From: Actinoalloteichus hymeniacidonis
Lineage (GTDB): Bacteria; Actinomycetota; Actinomycetes; Mycobacteriales; Pseudonocardiaceae
Assembly: GCF_014203365.1 (NCBI RefSeq)
Contig: NZ_JACHIS010000001.1
Coordinates: forward strand, 4,216,001 to 4,280,000
DNA: 64,000 bases
Direction: 5' to 3'
Shown one piece after another: positions 1 through 10,159 of this stretch (the stretch's first letter is position 1; each line of letters starts with the position of its first letter). The translations under genes and the position numbers were made by a program. The notes beneath the pieces were generated by a model. It was not told the origin of the DNA, made no database searches, and saw only the letters and a list, made by a program, of their open reading frames with translations.

Positions 1-388
1 CGGTGGCGGTGGCTCCGACGGTGGCATCCACCACCAGCAGCACCGCGTCCGAGGAGTTCATCGCCAACTCGGCCTGTGCTGCGACCGCGGCCTGGAGCCC
101 GGTGGCATCCGGCTCCCAACCGCCGGTGTCCACGACGGTGAACTTCCGCCCGTTCCACAGCGCGTCGTAGGCGACGCGGTCCCTGGTCACACCGGGGATG
201 TCCTGCACGACCGCCTCTCGGCGGCCCAGGATCCGGTTGACCAGCGTCGACTTCCCGACGTTGGGTCGCCCCACCACCGCGAGCACCGGTTGGGCGAGCG
301 CGGCCTCCTCGGAGTCCTCCGTCATCTCATCATCGGCCGACAGCTCCCACTCGGCCTCGTCGGTCCAGCTCCCGTCCAGGCCGGTCAC
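1..388 (-). CDS. der: GTPase Der (EngA), N-terminal part, cut by window edge
   Basis: Der is a double-GTPase that helps assemble the 50S ribosomal subunit. Only the first 129 codons are present; the gene runs off the left edge. The reading starts at a GTG at 388 with an acidic 30-residue leader. Then come the P-loop GRPNVGKST (residues 40-48), the switch segment PGVTRDR and the G3 motif DTGGW, all typical of the first GTPase domain. The start overlaps the plsC stop as GTGA, so the two are translationally coupled. The cmk-plsC-der order is common in actinobacteria. The second GTPase domain and KH-like domain must lie outside the window. Confidence 0.93.
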   Translation of the reverse strand, partial: MTGLDGSWTDEAEWELSADDEMTEDSEEAALAQPVLAVVGRPNVGKSTLVNRILGRREAVVQDIPGVTRDRVAYDALWNGRKFTVVDTGGWEPDATGLQAAVAAQAELAMNSSDAVLLVVDATVGATAT

Positions 389-1110
389 GTCTGCTCTCCT
401 TCGTCCATGCCGGGTGAACCCGTCTCGGCGATCAATCGCCGGTCGAGTTCACGCACCAGCTCCGCGAGTTCGCCCTGCACCCGCGCCGTCGCCTCGTGTA
501 GGGCGGCGCGCCCCCGTCCCGACGGTACGGTGAAGGCCTCTCCGAACAATACGTCCACCCTGGGCCGGAACCTGCGGCCGGAGCCCTCCGGACGCCGAGT
601 TCCTCGACAGGCCACCGGCACGACGAGGGCATCGGAGGACCTCGCCAACCAGGCGGCGCCGTTGTGCGCACCACTGACGTCGCCGCTGCCCCTGGTCCCC
701 TCCGGGAACACCGCGACGAGCCCACCCGCCCGCAGAACCCGGATCGAGGCCAGCAGCGGGACCCGGTCGACCTCGCCCCGGCGGACCGGCAGCTGCCCCA
801 TCCGACGCAGGGCCCGACCCAGCGGACCTCGGAAGATCTCATGCTTGATGAGGAACACGCAGGGCCTGCGAACGAGGCCGAACAGCAGGGGCCCGTCGAT
901 GAGGGAGCTGTGGTTGGCGACCAGCACCACCGGTCCGCCATGCGGAAGCCGATCGCGGTCGCGGACACGGATCCGGAAGAAGACCAGGCCGATCGTCGTC
1001 CCGATCCACCGTCCGATCCGGTTCACCCACCGCGAGGCGCCCTCGGGCAGCGGCGAGCGATCGTCCTCGGCGGTACCCGAGGACGACGCGGGCGGAGTCG
1101 CGGCGCTCAT
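385..1110 (-). CDS. plsC: 1-acyl-sn-glycerol-3-phosphate acyltransferase family protein
   Basis: This is a PlsC/LPLAT-family acyltransferase expected to acylate lysophosphatidate at the inner membrane face during phospholipid synthesis. In 241 residues it has the catalytic HX4D motif in NHSSLID (residues 66-72) and the substrate-binding FPEGTR (135-140), with one hydrophobic stretch near residues 36-46. Its ATG overlaps the cmk stop by 4 bases (ATGA), and its stop overlaps the der start. The exact acyl substrate cannot be read from sequence. Many actinobacteria have several paralogues, so a role outside bulk phospholipid synthesis is possible. Confidence 0.9.
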   Translation of the reverse strand: MSAATPPASSSGTAEDDRSPLPEGASRWVNRIGRWIGTTIGLVFFRIRVRDRDRLPHGGPVVLVANHSSLIDGPLLFGLVRRPCVFLIKHEIFRGPLGRALRRMGQLPVRRGEVDRVPLLASIRVLRAGGLVAVFPEGTRGSGDVSGAHNGAAWLARSSDALVVPVACRGTRRPEGSGRRFRPRVDVLFGEAFTVPSGRGRAALHEATARVQGELAELVRELDRRLIAETGSPGMDEGEQT

Positions 1111-1832
1111 CGCGCGGTCCGTCGCCTCGCGACGGCGAGACCGCGCTCGATCACCAGACCGTTGAGCACGGCCAGCACGCCCGCCACATCGAGTTCGGTG
1201 GTGTCGACCTCGATGGCGTCGGCGATCCGCCGCAGCGGGGAGGTCGCCCTGGTCGAGTCGAATTCGTCACGGCGGCGGACGTCGGCCTGGATCTCGTCGA
1301 TCGACGCATCGCGGCCCTGGGCGCTGTCCTGCGCACGACGGCGACGGGCACGAACCCCGGCGTCCGCCGTCAGATAGATCTTGAGCCCCGCGTCCGGGGC
1401 CACCACCTCGCCGATGTCGCGGCCCTCGACCACGATTCCGACCTCGGCCTCGAGCGCCTCGGCGATGATCTGCTGCTGTCGAGCCACCAGGATCGCCCGG
1501 ACCGCAGGCACCGCGGCCACGGCGGAGACCGCCTTGGTGACGGCCTCGCCTCGGACCTCGACGCCGACGTCCACGCCGTCCAGGCGGATCTCGGGCCGCT
1601 CCGGGTCGGTACCGGCACTCACCACGGCCCGCTCGGCGATCCGCGTGATCGCCTCGGCGTCGGCGAGGTCGGCCTCGGCCTGCAACACACCCAACGTCAC
1701 CGCCCGGTACATCGCACCGGTGTCCAGGTAGCGCGCCCGCAGACCGCCAGCCAGCCGCCGCGAGACGGTGGACTTCCCCGTCCCAGACGGCCCGTCCATC
1801 GCGACGACTCCGCGCAACTCAGCGCCCTCCAC
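1107..1832 (-). CDS. cmk: (d)CMP kinase
   Basis: Cytidylate kinase phosphorylates CMP and dCMP with ATP. The 241-residue protein has the P-loop GPSGTGKST at residues 14-22, the following LDTGAMYRAV segment typical of Cmk, and the VEGRDIG motif in the substrate-binding half. Length matches the bacterial family (about 220-240). The start is a GTG with GGAGG four bases upstream. It heads a tightly overlapped cmk-plsC-der run. Nothing looks unusual. Confidence 0.94.
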   Translation of the reverse strand: MEGAELRGVVAMDGPSGTGKSTVSRRLAGGLRARYLDTGAMYRAVTLGVLQAEADLADAEAITRIAERAVVSAGTDPERPEIRLDGVDVGVEVRGEAVTKAVSAVAAVPAVRAILVARQQQIIAEALEAEVGIVVEGRDIGEVVAPDAGLKIYLTADAGVRARRRRAQDSAQGRDASIDEIQADVRRRDEFDSTRATSPLRRIADAIEVDTTELDVAGVLAVLNGLVIERGLAVARRRTAR

Positions 1833-2202
1833 CGTGCCTCCGTTCGATCAGCCTGCCGATGCGGTAGGCCTCCGATCGGGCGACACCGCGTTCGGTCCAT
1901 TCTGCCCGCCACGCCCGGTGCTCTTCGCGCCGGTCACGGCAGCGAGGCCGTAGGAGAGGCCCCGGGCGGGAATAAACGAAGGGGTGGCGTGTCGTCCGCG
2001 CCGCTGCCGGGCGGCCGCGACGGCGGCGAGCAGGTGCGCGCCTGCCCCGACGGGCAGCTTCAAGGCCTCGGGTGGCGCAGACGGAGGGACATGTCACAAC
2101 AGGCGGTGGGCGACGGTATCGACACCGAGCAGCCGAGACCACGACGCCGACGCCGCCCGAACCGGCGGGCGGCGTCGGCGGAGGCGGTCGCTGTTCGGTT
2201 GC
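1833..2202 (-). other. 370-bp gap between lgt and cmk; possible short or decayed ORF
   Basis: No confident gene is seen. Two minus-strand reading frames look weakly protein-like. One, from about 2063, reads MKLPVGAGAHLLAAVAAARQ and continues to about FIPARGLSYGLAAV. The other, one frame away, ends with an arginine/glutamate-rich helical stretch (EEHRAWRAEWTERGVARSEA) and stops at 1819, overlapping the cmk start by 14 bases. Reading from the first frame into the second would give one short basic protein. This could be a broken gene, a small real gene, or chance in GC-rich DNA. Confidence 0.25.
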
Positions 2203-3282
2203 TCAGTCCTTGGTTCCGCCTGCTTCCGCTGCGCCGGAGCCACCGACGCCCGCGTCCTCCTTGGCGGCGGGCCCGTCCGAGTCGGAACCCCGCCGATCCG
2301 GGTCGCCCCGTTGCGCGGAATCGCCGCCGATCGGGCTCGGGTTCCGAGTGTCCGAGGCCTCGTCTGCGCCGGAGTCGTCGGCACCCACACCGTCGTCGCC
2401 GTCGGGCGCGGAGCCCCGCGCCACGGAGGGATCCTCCCGGCTGCCGCGAACCAGCACCAGGTAGGCCACCGCACCGAGGAAGACCAGCGCGCTGGTGAAG
2501 ACGTTGATCCGCTGACCGAAGATCATCGTGGCCTGATCGGTCCGCATCAGCTCGATCCAGAACCGGCCGAGGGTGTAACCGGCCACGTAGAGCGCGAACA
2601 CCCGGCCGTGGCCGAGGCGGAACCGGCGGTCCGCCCACACCAGCAGCAGGACCACACCCAGGTTCCACAACAGCTCGTACAGGAAGGTCGGGTGCACCAC
2701 GGCGATCGGGGTGTGGTCGATGGCGACACCGTTGAGCTGGTCCTCCAGCCCGGTCACCGGATCGACCCGCTGGTACAGCTCCAGCCCCCACGGCACATCC
2801 GTCGGCGCTCCGTAGAGCTCCTGGTTGAACCAGTTGCCGAGCCGGCCGATGGCCTGCGCCAGGATGATGCCCGGCGCCAGGGCGTCCGCCATCATCGGCA
2901 GCGGGATGCCCTTGCGTCTACAGGCGATCCACGCGCCGACCCCGCCGAGCGCGATGGCGCCCCAGATACCGAGACCGCCGTTCCAGATCGCCAGGATGTC
3001 CAGCGGGTTGCGGCCCTCGCCGAAGTACAGGTGGTAATCGGTGGCCACGTGATACAACCTGCCGCCGATGATCCCGAAGGGAACGGCGAACACGGCGATG
3101 TCGAGAACGGTGCCGCTCTCCCCGCCCCTGGCGGCCCAGCGACGCTCGCCCCACCAGATCGCCAGCACGATCCCGAGCATGATGCAGATCGCATAGGCCC
3201 GGATCGAGAGCGGTCCGATCTGCCAGACACCCTGATCAGGGCTCGGAATGTTCGCCAGGAACATGGTTTCGGTACCGGTCAC
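2203..3282 (-). CDS. lgt: Phosphatidylglycerol--prolipoprotein diacylglyceryl transferase
   Basis: Lgt adds diacylglycerol from phosphatidylglycerol to the lipobox cysteine of prolipoproteins, the first step of lipoprotein maturation. The 359-residue protein has about seven membrane segments and the family signature GRLGNWFNQE (residues 146-155), preceded by the GGLGIWGAI region. The last 80 residues are a charged, Gly/Asp/Ser-rich tail, as often seen in actinobacterial Lgt. lspA, the next enzyme of the pathway, is at 46540-47319. lgt next to trpA is conserved in mycobacteria and relatives. Confidence 0.95.
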   Translation of the reverse strand: MTGTETMFLANIPSPDQGVWQIGPLSIRAYAICIMLGIVLAIWWGERRWAARGGESGTVLDIAVFAVPFGIIGGRLYHVATDYHLYFGEGRNPLDILAIWNGGLGIWGAIALGGVGAWIACRRKGIPLPMMADALAPGIILAQAIGRLGNWFNQELYGAPTDVPWGLELYQRVDPVTGLEDQLNGVAIDHTPIAVVHPTFLYELLWNLGVVLLLVWADRRFRLGHGRVFALYVAGYTLGRFWIELMRTDQATMIFGQRINVFTSALVFLGAVAYLVLVRGSREDPSVARGSAPDGDDGVGADDSGADEASDTRNPSPIGGDSAQRGDPDRRGSDSDGPAAKEDAGVGGSGAAEAGGTKD

Positions 3283-3331
3283 GCCGTCACACTATCGGCC
3301 ACTCGCCGTGCTGCCCACGCATGGTGCGAGA

Positions 3332-3889
3332 TCAATTGAGATCGAGCTGCACCGGGAACGGCCGGGTGAGACTCAATCTGCCGTCTCTACTTCTGCCCGT
3401 CTCGTGGTACTGCCCGCCGATCAACTCGAACCCCGTCATCGTCACCGAGTGCGCCATCGGCGTCACCAACAGCAGAAACGGAATTCCCGCGTGGGCGTAG
3501 AGCTGCTTCTTCAAAGCCCTGTCGAACATCTTCGACGCGGGCGAGGACACCTCGACGACCAGCACCAGGTCGGCCGCATCCAGGTAGAGACCATCCCTGG
3601 CGGGCAGGTTCGTGATGGCCAGGTCCGGGATGAGCAGGCGTCCGCTGTCCAGCAGGACACTGATCCTGGGCAGCGACTCGTACTCCTCGGGCACGGCCGC
3701 CAGGAAGGAGACCTGGAGCCGCTGGAGAATCCGCTGATGCGTTCGGCCCGCCACCGGGCTCACGACCAACGCGCCGTCGACGAGCTCGATGCGCTGCCCG
3801 TGGTCCTCCGGCAGTTCGAGAACCGCGGCCGCCGTCCAAGGACCTGCGTGCGCGAAGATGTTGGTGCTTGTTTCTGTGGGTGCCACCAT
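3332..3889 (-). CDS. Uma2-type (DUF820) PD-(D/E)XK nuclease-fold protein
   Basis: This 185-residue protein matches the Uma2/DUF820 family. An N-terminal ELPEDHGQRIELVDGALVV segment is followed by PDLAI, VVEVSSPASK and the helix DRALKKQLYAHAGIPFLLLV, which together form a restriction-endonuclease-like fold. The family's role is unsettled; in cyanobacteria it is greatly amplified and some members are transposon-associated. The catalytic-type Asp, Glu and Lys all appear present. It starts at ATG 3889 (MVAPTETS) and sits alone between lgt and trpA. No transposase is nearby. A DNA-cleaving function is inferred from fold only. Confidence 0.85.
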   Translation of the reverse strand: MVAPTETSTNIFAHAGPWTAAAVLELPEDHGQRIELVDGALVVSPVAGRTHQRILQRLQVSFLAAVPEEYESLPRISVLLDSGRLLIPDLAITNLPARDGLYLDAADLVLVVEVSSPASKMFDRALKKQLYAHAGIPFLLLVTPMAHSVTMTGFELIGGQYHETGRSRDGRLSLTRPFPVQLDLN

Positions 3890-4007
3890 GACCGGGCGCC
3901 TCCTCCGGAGTCGGCGGCATCACCCTGGCATGGGAGCCCGTCGATCGTCTTTCGCACACGCTGAGTCTATCGCCAACCACACAGAGTGGTGAATCGCATG
4001 GCACGGA

Positions 4008-4823
4008 TCAGACGGGCTGCGGACGACGCCCTCGCACTCCGGCCGACAGCTCCTCGGCCAGTTTCCGCACCTCGGCCTCGGCGCCCGACAGCTCCCGGTC
4101 GACGCCGCCGATCTTGGAGACGAAGGCCGAGCCCACGATCACGGCGTCGGAGAAGGCCGCGAGTTCGGCGGCTTGAGCACCCGAGCGAACCCCGAGGCCC
4201 ACACCGATCGGCAACGTGGTGTGCGCCCGGGCGCGGCGCACCGTGCTCAGCGCCTCGGAGCCCACGGTGTCCCGGGTTCCGGTCACCCCCATCACGGCGG
4301 TGGCGTACAGGAAACCGCTGGTGGCCTCGGCGGTGATCGAGATCCGTTCCTCACTGGAGGACGGGGCGATCAGGAAGATCCGGTCCAACCGGTGTTCGTC
4401 GGCGGCGGCCATCCAGTCGTCCGCCTCGTCCGGCACCAGGTCGGGGGTGATCATCCCGAGTCCACCCGCCGCCGCCAGGTCCCGCGCGAAGGCGTCGACG
4501 CCGTACCGGTGCACCGGGTTCCAGTAGGTCATCACCACGGCGCGGCCGCCCGCCGAGGCGACCGACTCCACGACCTCGAACACGTCACGGATCCGGAAGC
4601 CGCTATGCAACGCGGACTCGGCCGCCTGCTGGATCGTCGGCCCGTCCATCACCGGGTCCGAGTACGGCACGCCGATCTCGACGAGGTCGACACCGGAGTC
4701 GAGCATCGCGCGGAACATCGTGCTGGAGCCGGGCACCGACGGGTAGCCCGCGGGCAGGTAGCCGATCAGCGCCGCCCGCTCCTCGGCACGGCAGGCGGCG
4801 AACATCGGGGCGAGGCGACTCAT
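4008..4823 (-). CDS. trpA: Tryptophan synthase alpha subunit
   Basis: TrpA cleaves indole-3-glycerol phosphate to indole and glyceraldehyde-3-phosphate and passes indole to TrpB through a tunnel. The 271-residue protein has the catalytic residues Glu49 (DLVEIGVPYSDP) and Asp60 (VMDGPTIQ) at the same numbers as the E. coli enzyme. The substrate-phosphate loop is around GVTGTR and the GVGLGVRS segment follows. Its ATG overlaps the trpB stop by one base (TGATG), which couples translation of the two subunits. Confidence 0.97.
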   Translation of the reverse strand: MSRLAPMFAACRAEERAALIGYLPAGYPSVPGSSTMFRAMLDSGVDLVEIGVPYSDPVMDGPTIQQAAESALHSGFRIRDVFEVVESVASAGGRAVVMTYWNPVHRYGVDAFARDLAAAGGLGMITPDLVPDEADDWMAAADEHRLDRIFLIAPSSSEERISITAEATSGFLYATAVMGVTGTRDTVGSEALSTVRRARAHTTLPIGVGLGVRSGAQAAELAAFSDAVIVGSAFVSKIGGVDRELSGAEAEVRKLAEELSAGVRGRRPQPV

Positions 4824-6094
4824 CAGGCTTCCTTCTCACCGAGCAGACCGAACCAGGAGGCCGCCGTGTCGACGTCCTTGTCACCCCGGCCGGAGAGGCT
4901 CACCAACAGCACGGCCTTGTCGCCCAGCTCACGGCCCACCTTCAACGCGCCCGCCAGCGCGTGGGCGGACTCGATCGCCGGGATGATTCCCTCGGTGCGG
5001 CACAGCAGCTCGAAGGCGTCCATCGCCTCGGCGTCGGTCACCGCCCGGTATTCCGCCCGCCCGGTGTCCTTGAGCCACGAGTGCTCGGGACCGACTCCCG
5101 GATAGTCCAGGCCCGCCGAGATCGAGTGGGTCTCGATGGTCTGACCGTCCTCGTCCTGCAACAGGTACGAACGGGCGCCGTGCAGCATGCCCGGCTCGCC
5201 CGCCGTGAGCGTGGCGCCGTGCCGACCGCTGTCCAGCCCCTCCCCCGCGGGTTCGAAGCCGATCAACGACACGCCGTCGTCGTCGAGGAACGGGTGGAAG
5301 ATGCCGATCGCGTTCGAGCCGCCGCCGACACAGGCCACCACCGCGTCGGGCAGTCTGCCGGTCCGGTCCAGGAGCTGGGCGCGCGCCTCGACCCCGATGA
5401 CCCGGTGGAAGTCGCGCACCATCACGGGGAACGGGTGCGGTCCCGCAACGGTGCCCAGCAGGTAGTGCGTGTCGTCGACGTTGGCCACCCAGTCGCGCAG
5501 CGCCTCGTTGATGGCGTCCTTGAGGGTGCGGGATCCGGTGGTCACCGGGATGACCTCGGCTCCGAGCAGCCGCATCCGTGCGACGTTCAGCGCCTGCCTG
5601 CGGGTGTCGACCTCGCCCATGTAGACGACGCAGTCCAGGCCGAGTAGCGCGCAGGCCGTCGCGGTGGCCACGCCGTGCTGGCCCGCTCCGGTCTCGGCGA
5701 TCACCCTGGACTTGCCCATGCGCTTGGTGAGCAGCGCCTGACCGAGCACGTTGTTGATCTTGTGGGATCCCGTGTGGTTGAGATCCTCCCGCTTCAGGAA
5801 GACCCGGGCGCCGCCCGCATGCTCGGCGAAACGCACCACCTCGGTCAGCGGCGACGGCCGCCCCGTGTAGTCCCGCAGCAGGTTCGACAGCTCGTGGGCG
5901 AACTCCGGATCGAGCCGCGCCTTGTCGTAGGCGGCGGAGAGCTCCTCCAGGGCCGACATCAGTGCCTCGGGCACGAACCGACCGCCGTACGGACCGAAGT
6001 GGCCGCCCGCATCCGGTTCGTGGCGGCCGGCCCCGCCCGCGTCGGGCTGGGCGGACCCCGGGGAGCGGCCCGCTCCCCGACCGACTCCGCTCAT
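4823..6094 (-). CDS. trpB: Tryptophan synthase beta subunit
   Basis: TrpB condenses indole with serine using PLP. The 423-residue protein carries the PLP lysine in [11 protein letters not shown] (Lys112), the phosphate-binding GGGSNAIG loop and the [10 protein letters not shown] signature. A 30-residue Gly/Pro-rich N-terminal extension precedes the usual [15 protein letters not shown] start, so an internal start is possible. The ATG overlaps the trpC stop by 4 bases (ATGA). Confidence 0.97.
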   Translation of the reverse strand: MSGVGRGAGRSPGSAQPDAGGAGRHEPDAGGHFGPYGGRFVPEALMSALEELSAAYDKARLDPEFAHELSNLLRDYTGRPSPLTEVVRFAEHAGGARVFLKREDLNHTGSHKINNVLGQALLTKRMGKSRVIAETGAGQHGVATATACALLGLDCVVYMGEVDTRRQALNVARMRLLGAEVIPVTTGSRTLKDAINEALRDWVANVDDTHYLLGTVAGPHPFPVMVRDFHRVIGVEARAQLLDRTGRLPDAVVACVGGGSNAIGIFHPFLDDDGVSLIGFEPAGEGLDSGRHGATLTAGEPGMLHGARSYLLQDEDGQTIETHSISAGLDYPGVGPEHSWLKDTGRAEYRAVTDAEAMDAFELLCRTEGIIPAIESAHALAGALKVGRELGDKAVLLVSLSGRGDKDVDTAASWFGLLGEKEA

Positions 6095-6903
6095 CGACTC
6101 GGCCTCGGACAGGCCGGGTGCGAACCCGCCGTGACCAACTGGGTCACCGCGGCCTTCGGGTCGCCGCTGGCGACCAATCCCTCGCCGACCAGGACGGCAT
6201 CGGCCCCTGCGCCCGCGTAGGCCATCAGGTCGCTCGGGCCGCGTACCCCGGACTCGGCGATCTTGAGGACCTCGGGGGGCAGCCCTGGGGCGATCCGGCC
6301 GAAGACCTCGCGATGCACCTCCAGCGTGTGCAGATCCCGGGCGTTGATGCCGATCAGGCTGGCGCCCGCCTGCAGCGCACGGTCCGCGTCCTCTGCGGTG
6401 TGCACCTCGACCAGCGCCGTCATGCCCAACGACTCCACCCGATCCAGCAACGCCTCCAGCGCGTTCTGCTCGAGGGCGGCGACGATCAGCAGCACGATGT
6501 CGGCGCCGTGCGCCCGCGCCTCGTGCACCTGGTAGGTGCCGACGATGAAGTCCTTGCGCAGCAACGGCACGTCGACGACCGCACGCACCGCATCGAAGTC
6601 GGCCAGCGAACCGCCGAATCGCCGTTGCTCGGTGAGCACGCTGATCGCCCGTGCTCCCGCAGCCGCATAGGAGGCCGCCAGCTCGGCCGGGTCGGCGATG
6701 TCGGCGAGATGCCCCTTGGAGGGGCTACGCCGCTTCACCTCTGCGATGACACCGATTCCGGGCGCGAGCAGCGCCGCTTTGACGTCTTTCGGCGGCGGGG
6801 CCTGATCCGCCAACCGCTTGATCTCGTCGAAAGGCACCGCCGACTCGCGTTCCGCGAGATCCGCACGCACTCCGTCGAGGATCGATTCCAGGACACTGTT
6901 CAC
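6091..6903 (-). CDS. trpC: Indole-3-glycerol phosphate synthase
   Basis: TrpC closes the indole ring of CdRP to give indole-3-glycerol phosphate. The 270-residue TIM barrel has [10 protein letters not shown] with the catalytic lysine near residue 57, LLRKDFIV, and GINARDL/AESGV motifs near the C-terminus. It is monofunctional: there is no fused TrpF domain, and trpF is not found elsewhere in the window. The start is GTG at 6903, giving the typical [20 protein letters not shown] N-terminus. A 175-bp gap separates it from the upstream membrane gene; I see no gene in that gap. Confidence 0.96.
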   Translation of the reverse strand: MNSVLESILDGVRADLAERESAVPFDEIKRLADQAPPPKDVKAALLAPGIGVIAEVKRRSPSKGHLADIADPAELAASYAAAGARAISVLTEQRRFGGSLADFDAVRAVVDVPLLRKDFIVGTYQVHEARAHGADIVLLIVAALEQNALEALLDRVESLGMTALVEVHTAEDADRALQAGASLIGINARDLHTLEVHREVFGRIAPGLPPEVLKIAESGVRGPSDLMAYAGAGADAVLVGEGLVASGDPKAAVTQLVTAGSHPACPRPSR

Positions 6904-7078
6904 GAGATCACCTCGTTGACGTGCCCGTCCGTGCGCTCGATCACGCCCACTCCCCTCGCGCGACGCCGGGTTGTCAGGATGCTAACCCCATTCACTCGAC
7001 GCATCGGCAACCGGGTCCGGCGATTCCCCAGCGCAACAAGGCTGTCGGCCGCTCCGACCTGCATGGTCTGTTGCAGGA

Positions 7079-7852
7079 TCAACGATCCCCCTCCGTCGGG
7101 TCGGTTCCCTCGTCCAACGTGTCCCACAGCCGCCGTTGCGGATCGGTGGGGCGACGCTCGGTCCTGCGCCGCGAGTACCGGCTGCCCATGGTCGGCAGCA
7201 CCGGCCCTCGCAGCACCGTCCAACACCCCACCACCGCGAGCAGCACGCCACCCGCACCCGCCGCGACGCGGCCGAGCAGGATGGCAGGCGGCTCGTCGAC
7301 GGCCTGCTCGATCAATGATCCGGAAAAAGACGTCAGCTCGCTGCTCATCTCGCCATCTCCGCCGACGATCGAGGCCCAGAGCACCACCGCACCCGCCACG
7401 ACCAGCACCCCGCCGACGATCCGACGCGGCAGCCCGCCCAATGAGACCAGCGCCGCGATCGCCGCCAGCGCCAGCAGGGCGAGCGGGACCAGCCACCCGG
7501 CGGTGTCCCCGCCGGTCAGCAGGACCAGCGGAACGCCGTCGACCACGCTGGGCAGCACCAACCAGGGCAGCAGCGTGCCCGCCCACAGCAGTCCCGCCGA
7601 CAGCACCAGCAGCCCGCTCAGGATCGCGAGCAGCCTCCGGCCCTCGGCGGCCGAGGCGGGGGCGCCGTCGGTGCCGCCGACGGCGTCCGTGGCGCCATCG
7701 GAGTCGACTTCGGCGGGTCTCCGCGCTCCGGGAGCGTCGAGGGGCTCAGCGGTCCCGTCAGCGGCAGGCTCGGCGGTCTCCCCTCGGCCCGAGGATCGCT
7801 CGGGTCCGCTCGACTTCATCGGAGTGGGTTCCTCGTCGGGGCCCTCACTCAT
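7079..7852 (-). CDS. Trp biosynthesis-associated membrane protein (TIGR02234 type)
   Basis: Many actinobacteria have a conserved membrane protein of unknown function between trpE and trpC; this 257-residue protein fits by position and layout. An 80-residue acidic, disordered N-terminus ([13 protein letters not shown]) is followed by about four membrane helices: two adjacent to LLPWL, one near [16 protein letters not shown], one near [14 protein letters not shown], and a last one near [15 protein letters not shown]. The C-terminus ends in a basic segment with GSRYSRR. I chose ATG 7852, which overlaps the trpE stop by 8 bases, rather than longer in-frame extensions inside trpE. Confidence 0.85.
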   Translation of the reverse strand: MSEGPDEEPTPMKSSGPERSSGRGETAEPAADGTAEPLDAPGARRPAEVDSDGATDAVGGTDGAPASAAEGRRLLAILSGLLVLSAGLLWAGTLLPWLVLPSVVDGVPLVLLTGGDTAGWLVPLALLALAAIAALVSLGGLPRRIVGGVLVVAGAVVLWASIVGGDGEMSSELTSFSGSLIEQAVDEPPAILLGRVAAGAGGVLLAVVGCWTVLRGPVLPTMGSRYSRRRTERRPTDPQRRLWDTLDEGTDPTEGDR

Positions 7853-9443
7853 CGGGGCCCCGCGCGGCGACGACGTCGGTGCGGGCGGTGCCCGCCGGGG
7901 CGGGCTCGGCCATGGTGCCCGCCATGGCGATCGCGGCCAGGACGGCGCCCGCCTTGTTGAGGCACTCGTTGTCCTCGGCCACCGGATCGGAGTCGGCGAC
8001 GATGCCACCGCCCGCCTGGACGTAGGCGGTGCCCGCCCGCATCAAGGCGGTGCGGATGGCGATGGCGGTGTCGGCGTCGCCCGCGAAGTCCAGATAGCCG
8101 ACCACGCCGCCGTAGAGGCCGCGTCGGGTCGGCTCCAGTTCCTCGATCAGCTCCATGGCCCTCGGCTTGGGGGCGCCGGACAGCGTGCCCGCCGGGAAGC
8201 AGGCGGTGATCGCGTCGAAGGCGGTGCGGCCCGGCGCCAGCCGGCCGGTGACGGTCGAGACGATGTGCATCACGTGGCTGTAGCGCTCCACCGTGAAGAA
8301 CTCCACCACCGAGACCGAACCCGGCTCGCAGACCCGTCCGAGGTCGTTGCGGCCGAGATCGACCAGCATCAGGTGCTCGGCGCGTTCCTTCTCATCGGCC
8401 AGCAGGTCCTTCTCCAGCACGATGTCCTCCTCGGCGTCCGCCCCGCGCCACCGCGTGCCCGCGATGGGATGGGTGGTCGCCTGGCCATCGCGCACCGTCA
8501 CCAGCGACTCCGGGCTGGAGCCGACGATGTCGAAGGGCACCATCTCGCCATCGGCGCCCGGCGACTCCAGTCGGAGCAGATACATGTAGGGGCTGGGGTT
8601 GGTGGCTCGCAGTACCCGGTAGACGTCCAGCGCGTCCGCACCGGTGGTCATCTCGAACCGTTGCGAGACCACCACCTGGAAGGCCTCGCCCGCCCGGATC
8701 GCCTCCTTCGCGCTGAGCACCGCCTCGTGGTGCTCGGCCTCGCTGCGCCTGCGCACGAAGTCCGGCTGCGGCCGTTGGTAGACCGCCACGCTGGACGGCG
8801 CGGACACCGCGAGACGGGCCGTCATCTCGTCCAGTCGCCGCAGGGCGTCCTGGTAGGCCGCGTCGACCCGCTCCGGGCTGTCGTCCCAGTTCACCGCGTT
8901 GGCGATCAGGGTGATGGTGCCCTCGTGGTGGTCCAGGGCAGCGAGATCGGTGGCCAGCAGCATCACCATCTCGGGGATGCCCAGGTCGTCCTCGGTGAGC
9001 TCCGGGAGCCGCTCCAGCCTGCGGACCGCGTCGTAGCCGAGGTACCCGACCATTCCGCCGTGCAGCGGCGGCAGCCCCGGCAGTGCGTCGGTGTGCAGCT
9101 CGGCCAGGGTCTTGCGCAGCGCGACGAGCGGATCGCCGCCGCTGGGCAGTCCGACCGGCGGGGTGCCGGTCCAGACCGCCTCGCCGTCGCGCACGGTCAG
9201 CGCCGCCGGGCTGTTCACTCCGATGAACGACCAGCGCGACCAGGATCTGCCGTTCTCCGCGGACTCGAAGAGGAAGGTCCCGGGCCGGTCGTCGGCGAGC
9301 TTGCGATACACGCCCAACGGGGTCTCGTCGTCGGCCAGCAGCCTGCGCACGACGGGGATCACCCGCCGATCGGCGGCCAGGGCACGGAACTCCTCGAGCG
9401 TCGGACCGACCGCGCCGATTCCCCCACGGGTTGCGTCCACCAT
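7845..9443 (-). CDS. trpE: Anthranilate synthase component I
   Basis: TrpE converts chorismate to anthranilate, using ammonia from a glutamine amidotransferase partner. The 532-residue protein has the N-terminal [10 protein letters not shown] segment where TrpE enzymes carry the tryptophan feedback site. The chorismate-binding domain follows, with [40 protein letters not shown] and [16 protein letters not shown]. trpG and trpD are not in the window and must lie elsewhere. It starts 53 bp from a divergent TetR gene, so the operon promoter must lie in or near that gap. I saw no attenuator-type Trp-rich leader peptide. Confidence 0.96.
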   Translation of the reverse strand: MVDATRGGIGAVGPTLEEFRALAADRRVIPVVRRLLADDETPLGVYRKLADDRPGTFLFESAENGRSWSRWSFIGVNSPAALTVRDGEAVWTGTPPVGLPSGGDPLVALRKTLAELHTDALPGLPPLHGGMVGYLGYDAVRRLERLPELTEDDLGIPEMVMLLATDLAALDHHEGTITLIANAVNWDDSPERVDAAYQDALRRLDEMTARLAVSAPSSVAVYQRPQPDFVRRRSEAEHHEAVLSAKEAIRAGEAFQVVVSQRFEMTTGADALDVYRVLRATNPSPYMYLLRLESPGADGEMVPFDIVGSSPESLVTVRDGQATTHPIAGTRWRGADAEEDIVLEKDLLADEKERAEHLMLVDLGRNDLGRVCEPGSVSVVEFFTVERYSHVMHIVSTVTGRLAPGRTAFDAITACFPAGTLSGAPKPRAMELIEELEPTRRGLYGGVVGYLDFAGDADTAIAIRTALMRAGTAYVQAGGGIVADSDPVAEDNECLNKAGAVLAAIAMAGTMAEPAPAGTARTDVVAARGPDE

Positions 9444-9496
9444 GGGGTCATTGTGCCGGTGCGGGTTCCCCGCTCGTCACCGGACATGATGAGTCG

Positions 9497-10144
9497 GTGA
9501 CCGGCTCGACGAACCCGCAGCCCGAACCGAGGGACACCCGCCGCCGAGGCCGCCGTAGCGGCGGAGACACCCGCGAGACCCTCCTGGCCGCCGCCAGGGA
9601 GGTCTTCGCCGAACGCAGCTTCGAGCAGGCGACGGTGCGGATGATCGCGGAGCGGGCGGGCGTGGACGCGGCCATGGTCAACCACTGGTTCGGCGGCAAG
9701 GACGGGCTGTTCGCCACCGCCGTGGCGCTGCCCTTCGATCCGGGGCTGCTGATCCCCACGGTCGTGGAGGGCGACCGCGCGCAGGCGCCCGCACGCATGA
9801 TCGGCGCCTTCCTCTCGATCTGGGACGCCCATCCCGGGGGCTTCGCGGCGCTGTTCCACAGTTACAGCTCCAACGAGGCCGCTGCCGGGATGCTGCGCGA
9901 TGCCCTCGACCGCCTGGTGATCGGCGAGGCGCTCGCACGCCTGGGGGTGGATCGGGCCTCGACGCGGGCGGCGCTGTGCGCCAGCCAGTTGGTGGGGCTG
10001 GGCGTGGTGCGTTATGTGCTGCGGTTCGAACCCCTCGCCGAGGCGGACCCGGACTGGGTGGTGGCCGCCGTGGCACCGACCATGTACCGGTACCTGTTCG
10101 AGGAGCTGCCCCCGGACGATGGCGGCGGCGGCGATTCCGCGTAG
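9497..10144 (+). CDS. TetR-family transcriptional regulator
   Basis: The 215-residue protein has an N-terminal TetR helix-turn-helix: DTRETLLAAAREVFAERSFEQATVRMIAERAG followed by VDAAMVNHWFGGKDGLF. The C-terminal ligand domain resembles the TetR_C group found in many Pseudonocardiaceae regulators. The first 20 residues are a basic disordered tail. I chose GTG 9497 (VTGSTNPQ); a longer reading would extend into the trpE promoter. It is divergent from trpE with 53 bp between starts and convergent with hisI. Its position could let it act on trpE, but that is inference; the more usual target would be itself. Confidence 0.88.
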   Translation: MTGSTNPQPEPRDTRRRGRRSGGDTRETLLAAAREVFAERSFEQATVRMIAERAGVDAAMVNHWFGGKDGLFATAVALPFDPGLLIPTVVEGDRAQAPARMIGAFLSIWDAHPGGFAALFHSYSSNEAAAGMLRDALDRLVIGEALARLGVDRASTRAALCASQLVGLGVVRYVLRFEPLAEADPDWVVAAVAPTMYRYLFEELPPDDGGGGDSA

Positions 10145-10159
10145 GCACCGCCTACCCGG

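Noticed and set aside
3332-3889. Uma2 gene as a sign of a mobile element
   Set aside because: No transposase, terminal repeats or target duplications surround it, so it is listed as a solitary gene only.
6904-7078. Possible HGxxPAAW-type small membrane gene between the Trp-associated gene and trpC
   Set aside because: Such genes are common at this position, but none of the minus-strand frames here shows the HGxxPAAW motif or a complete ORF.
9444-9496. Tryptophan leader peptide/attenuator before trpE
   Set aside because: The gap to the divergent TetR gene is only 53 bp and shows no Trp-rich short ORF or stacked hairpins.
6921-9500. Plus-strand ORF of 859 codons opposite trpE and the Trp-associated membrane gene
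   Set aside because: Same shadow effect; no domains, and trpE is certain on the other strand.
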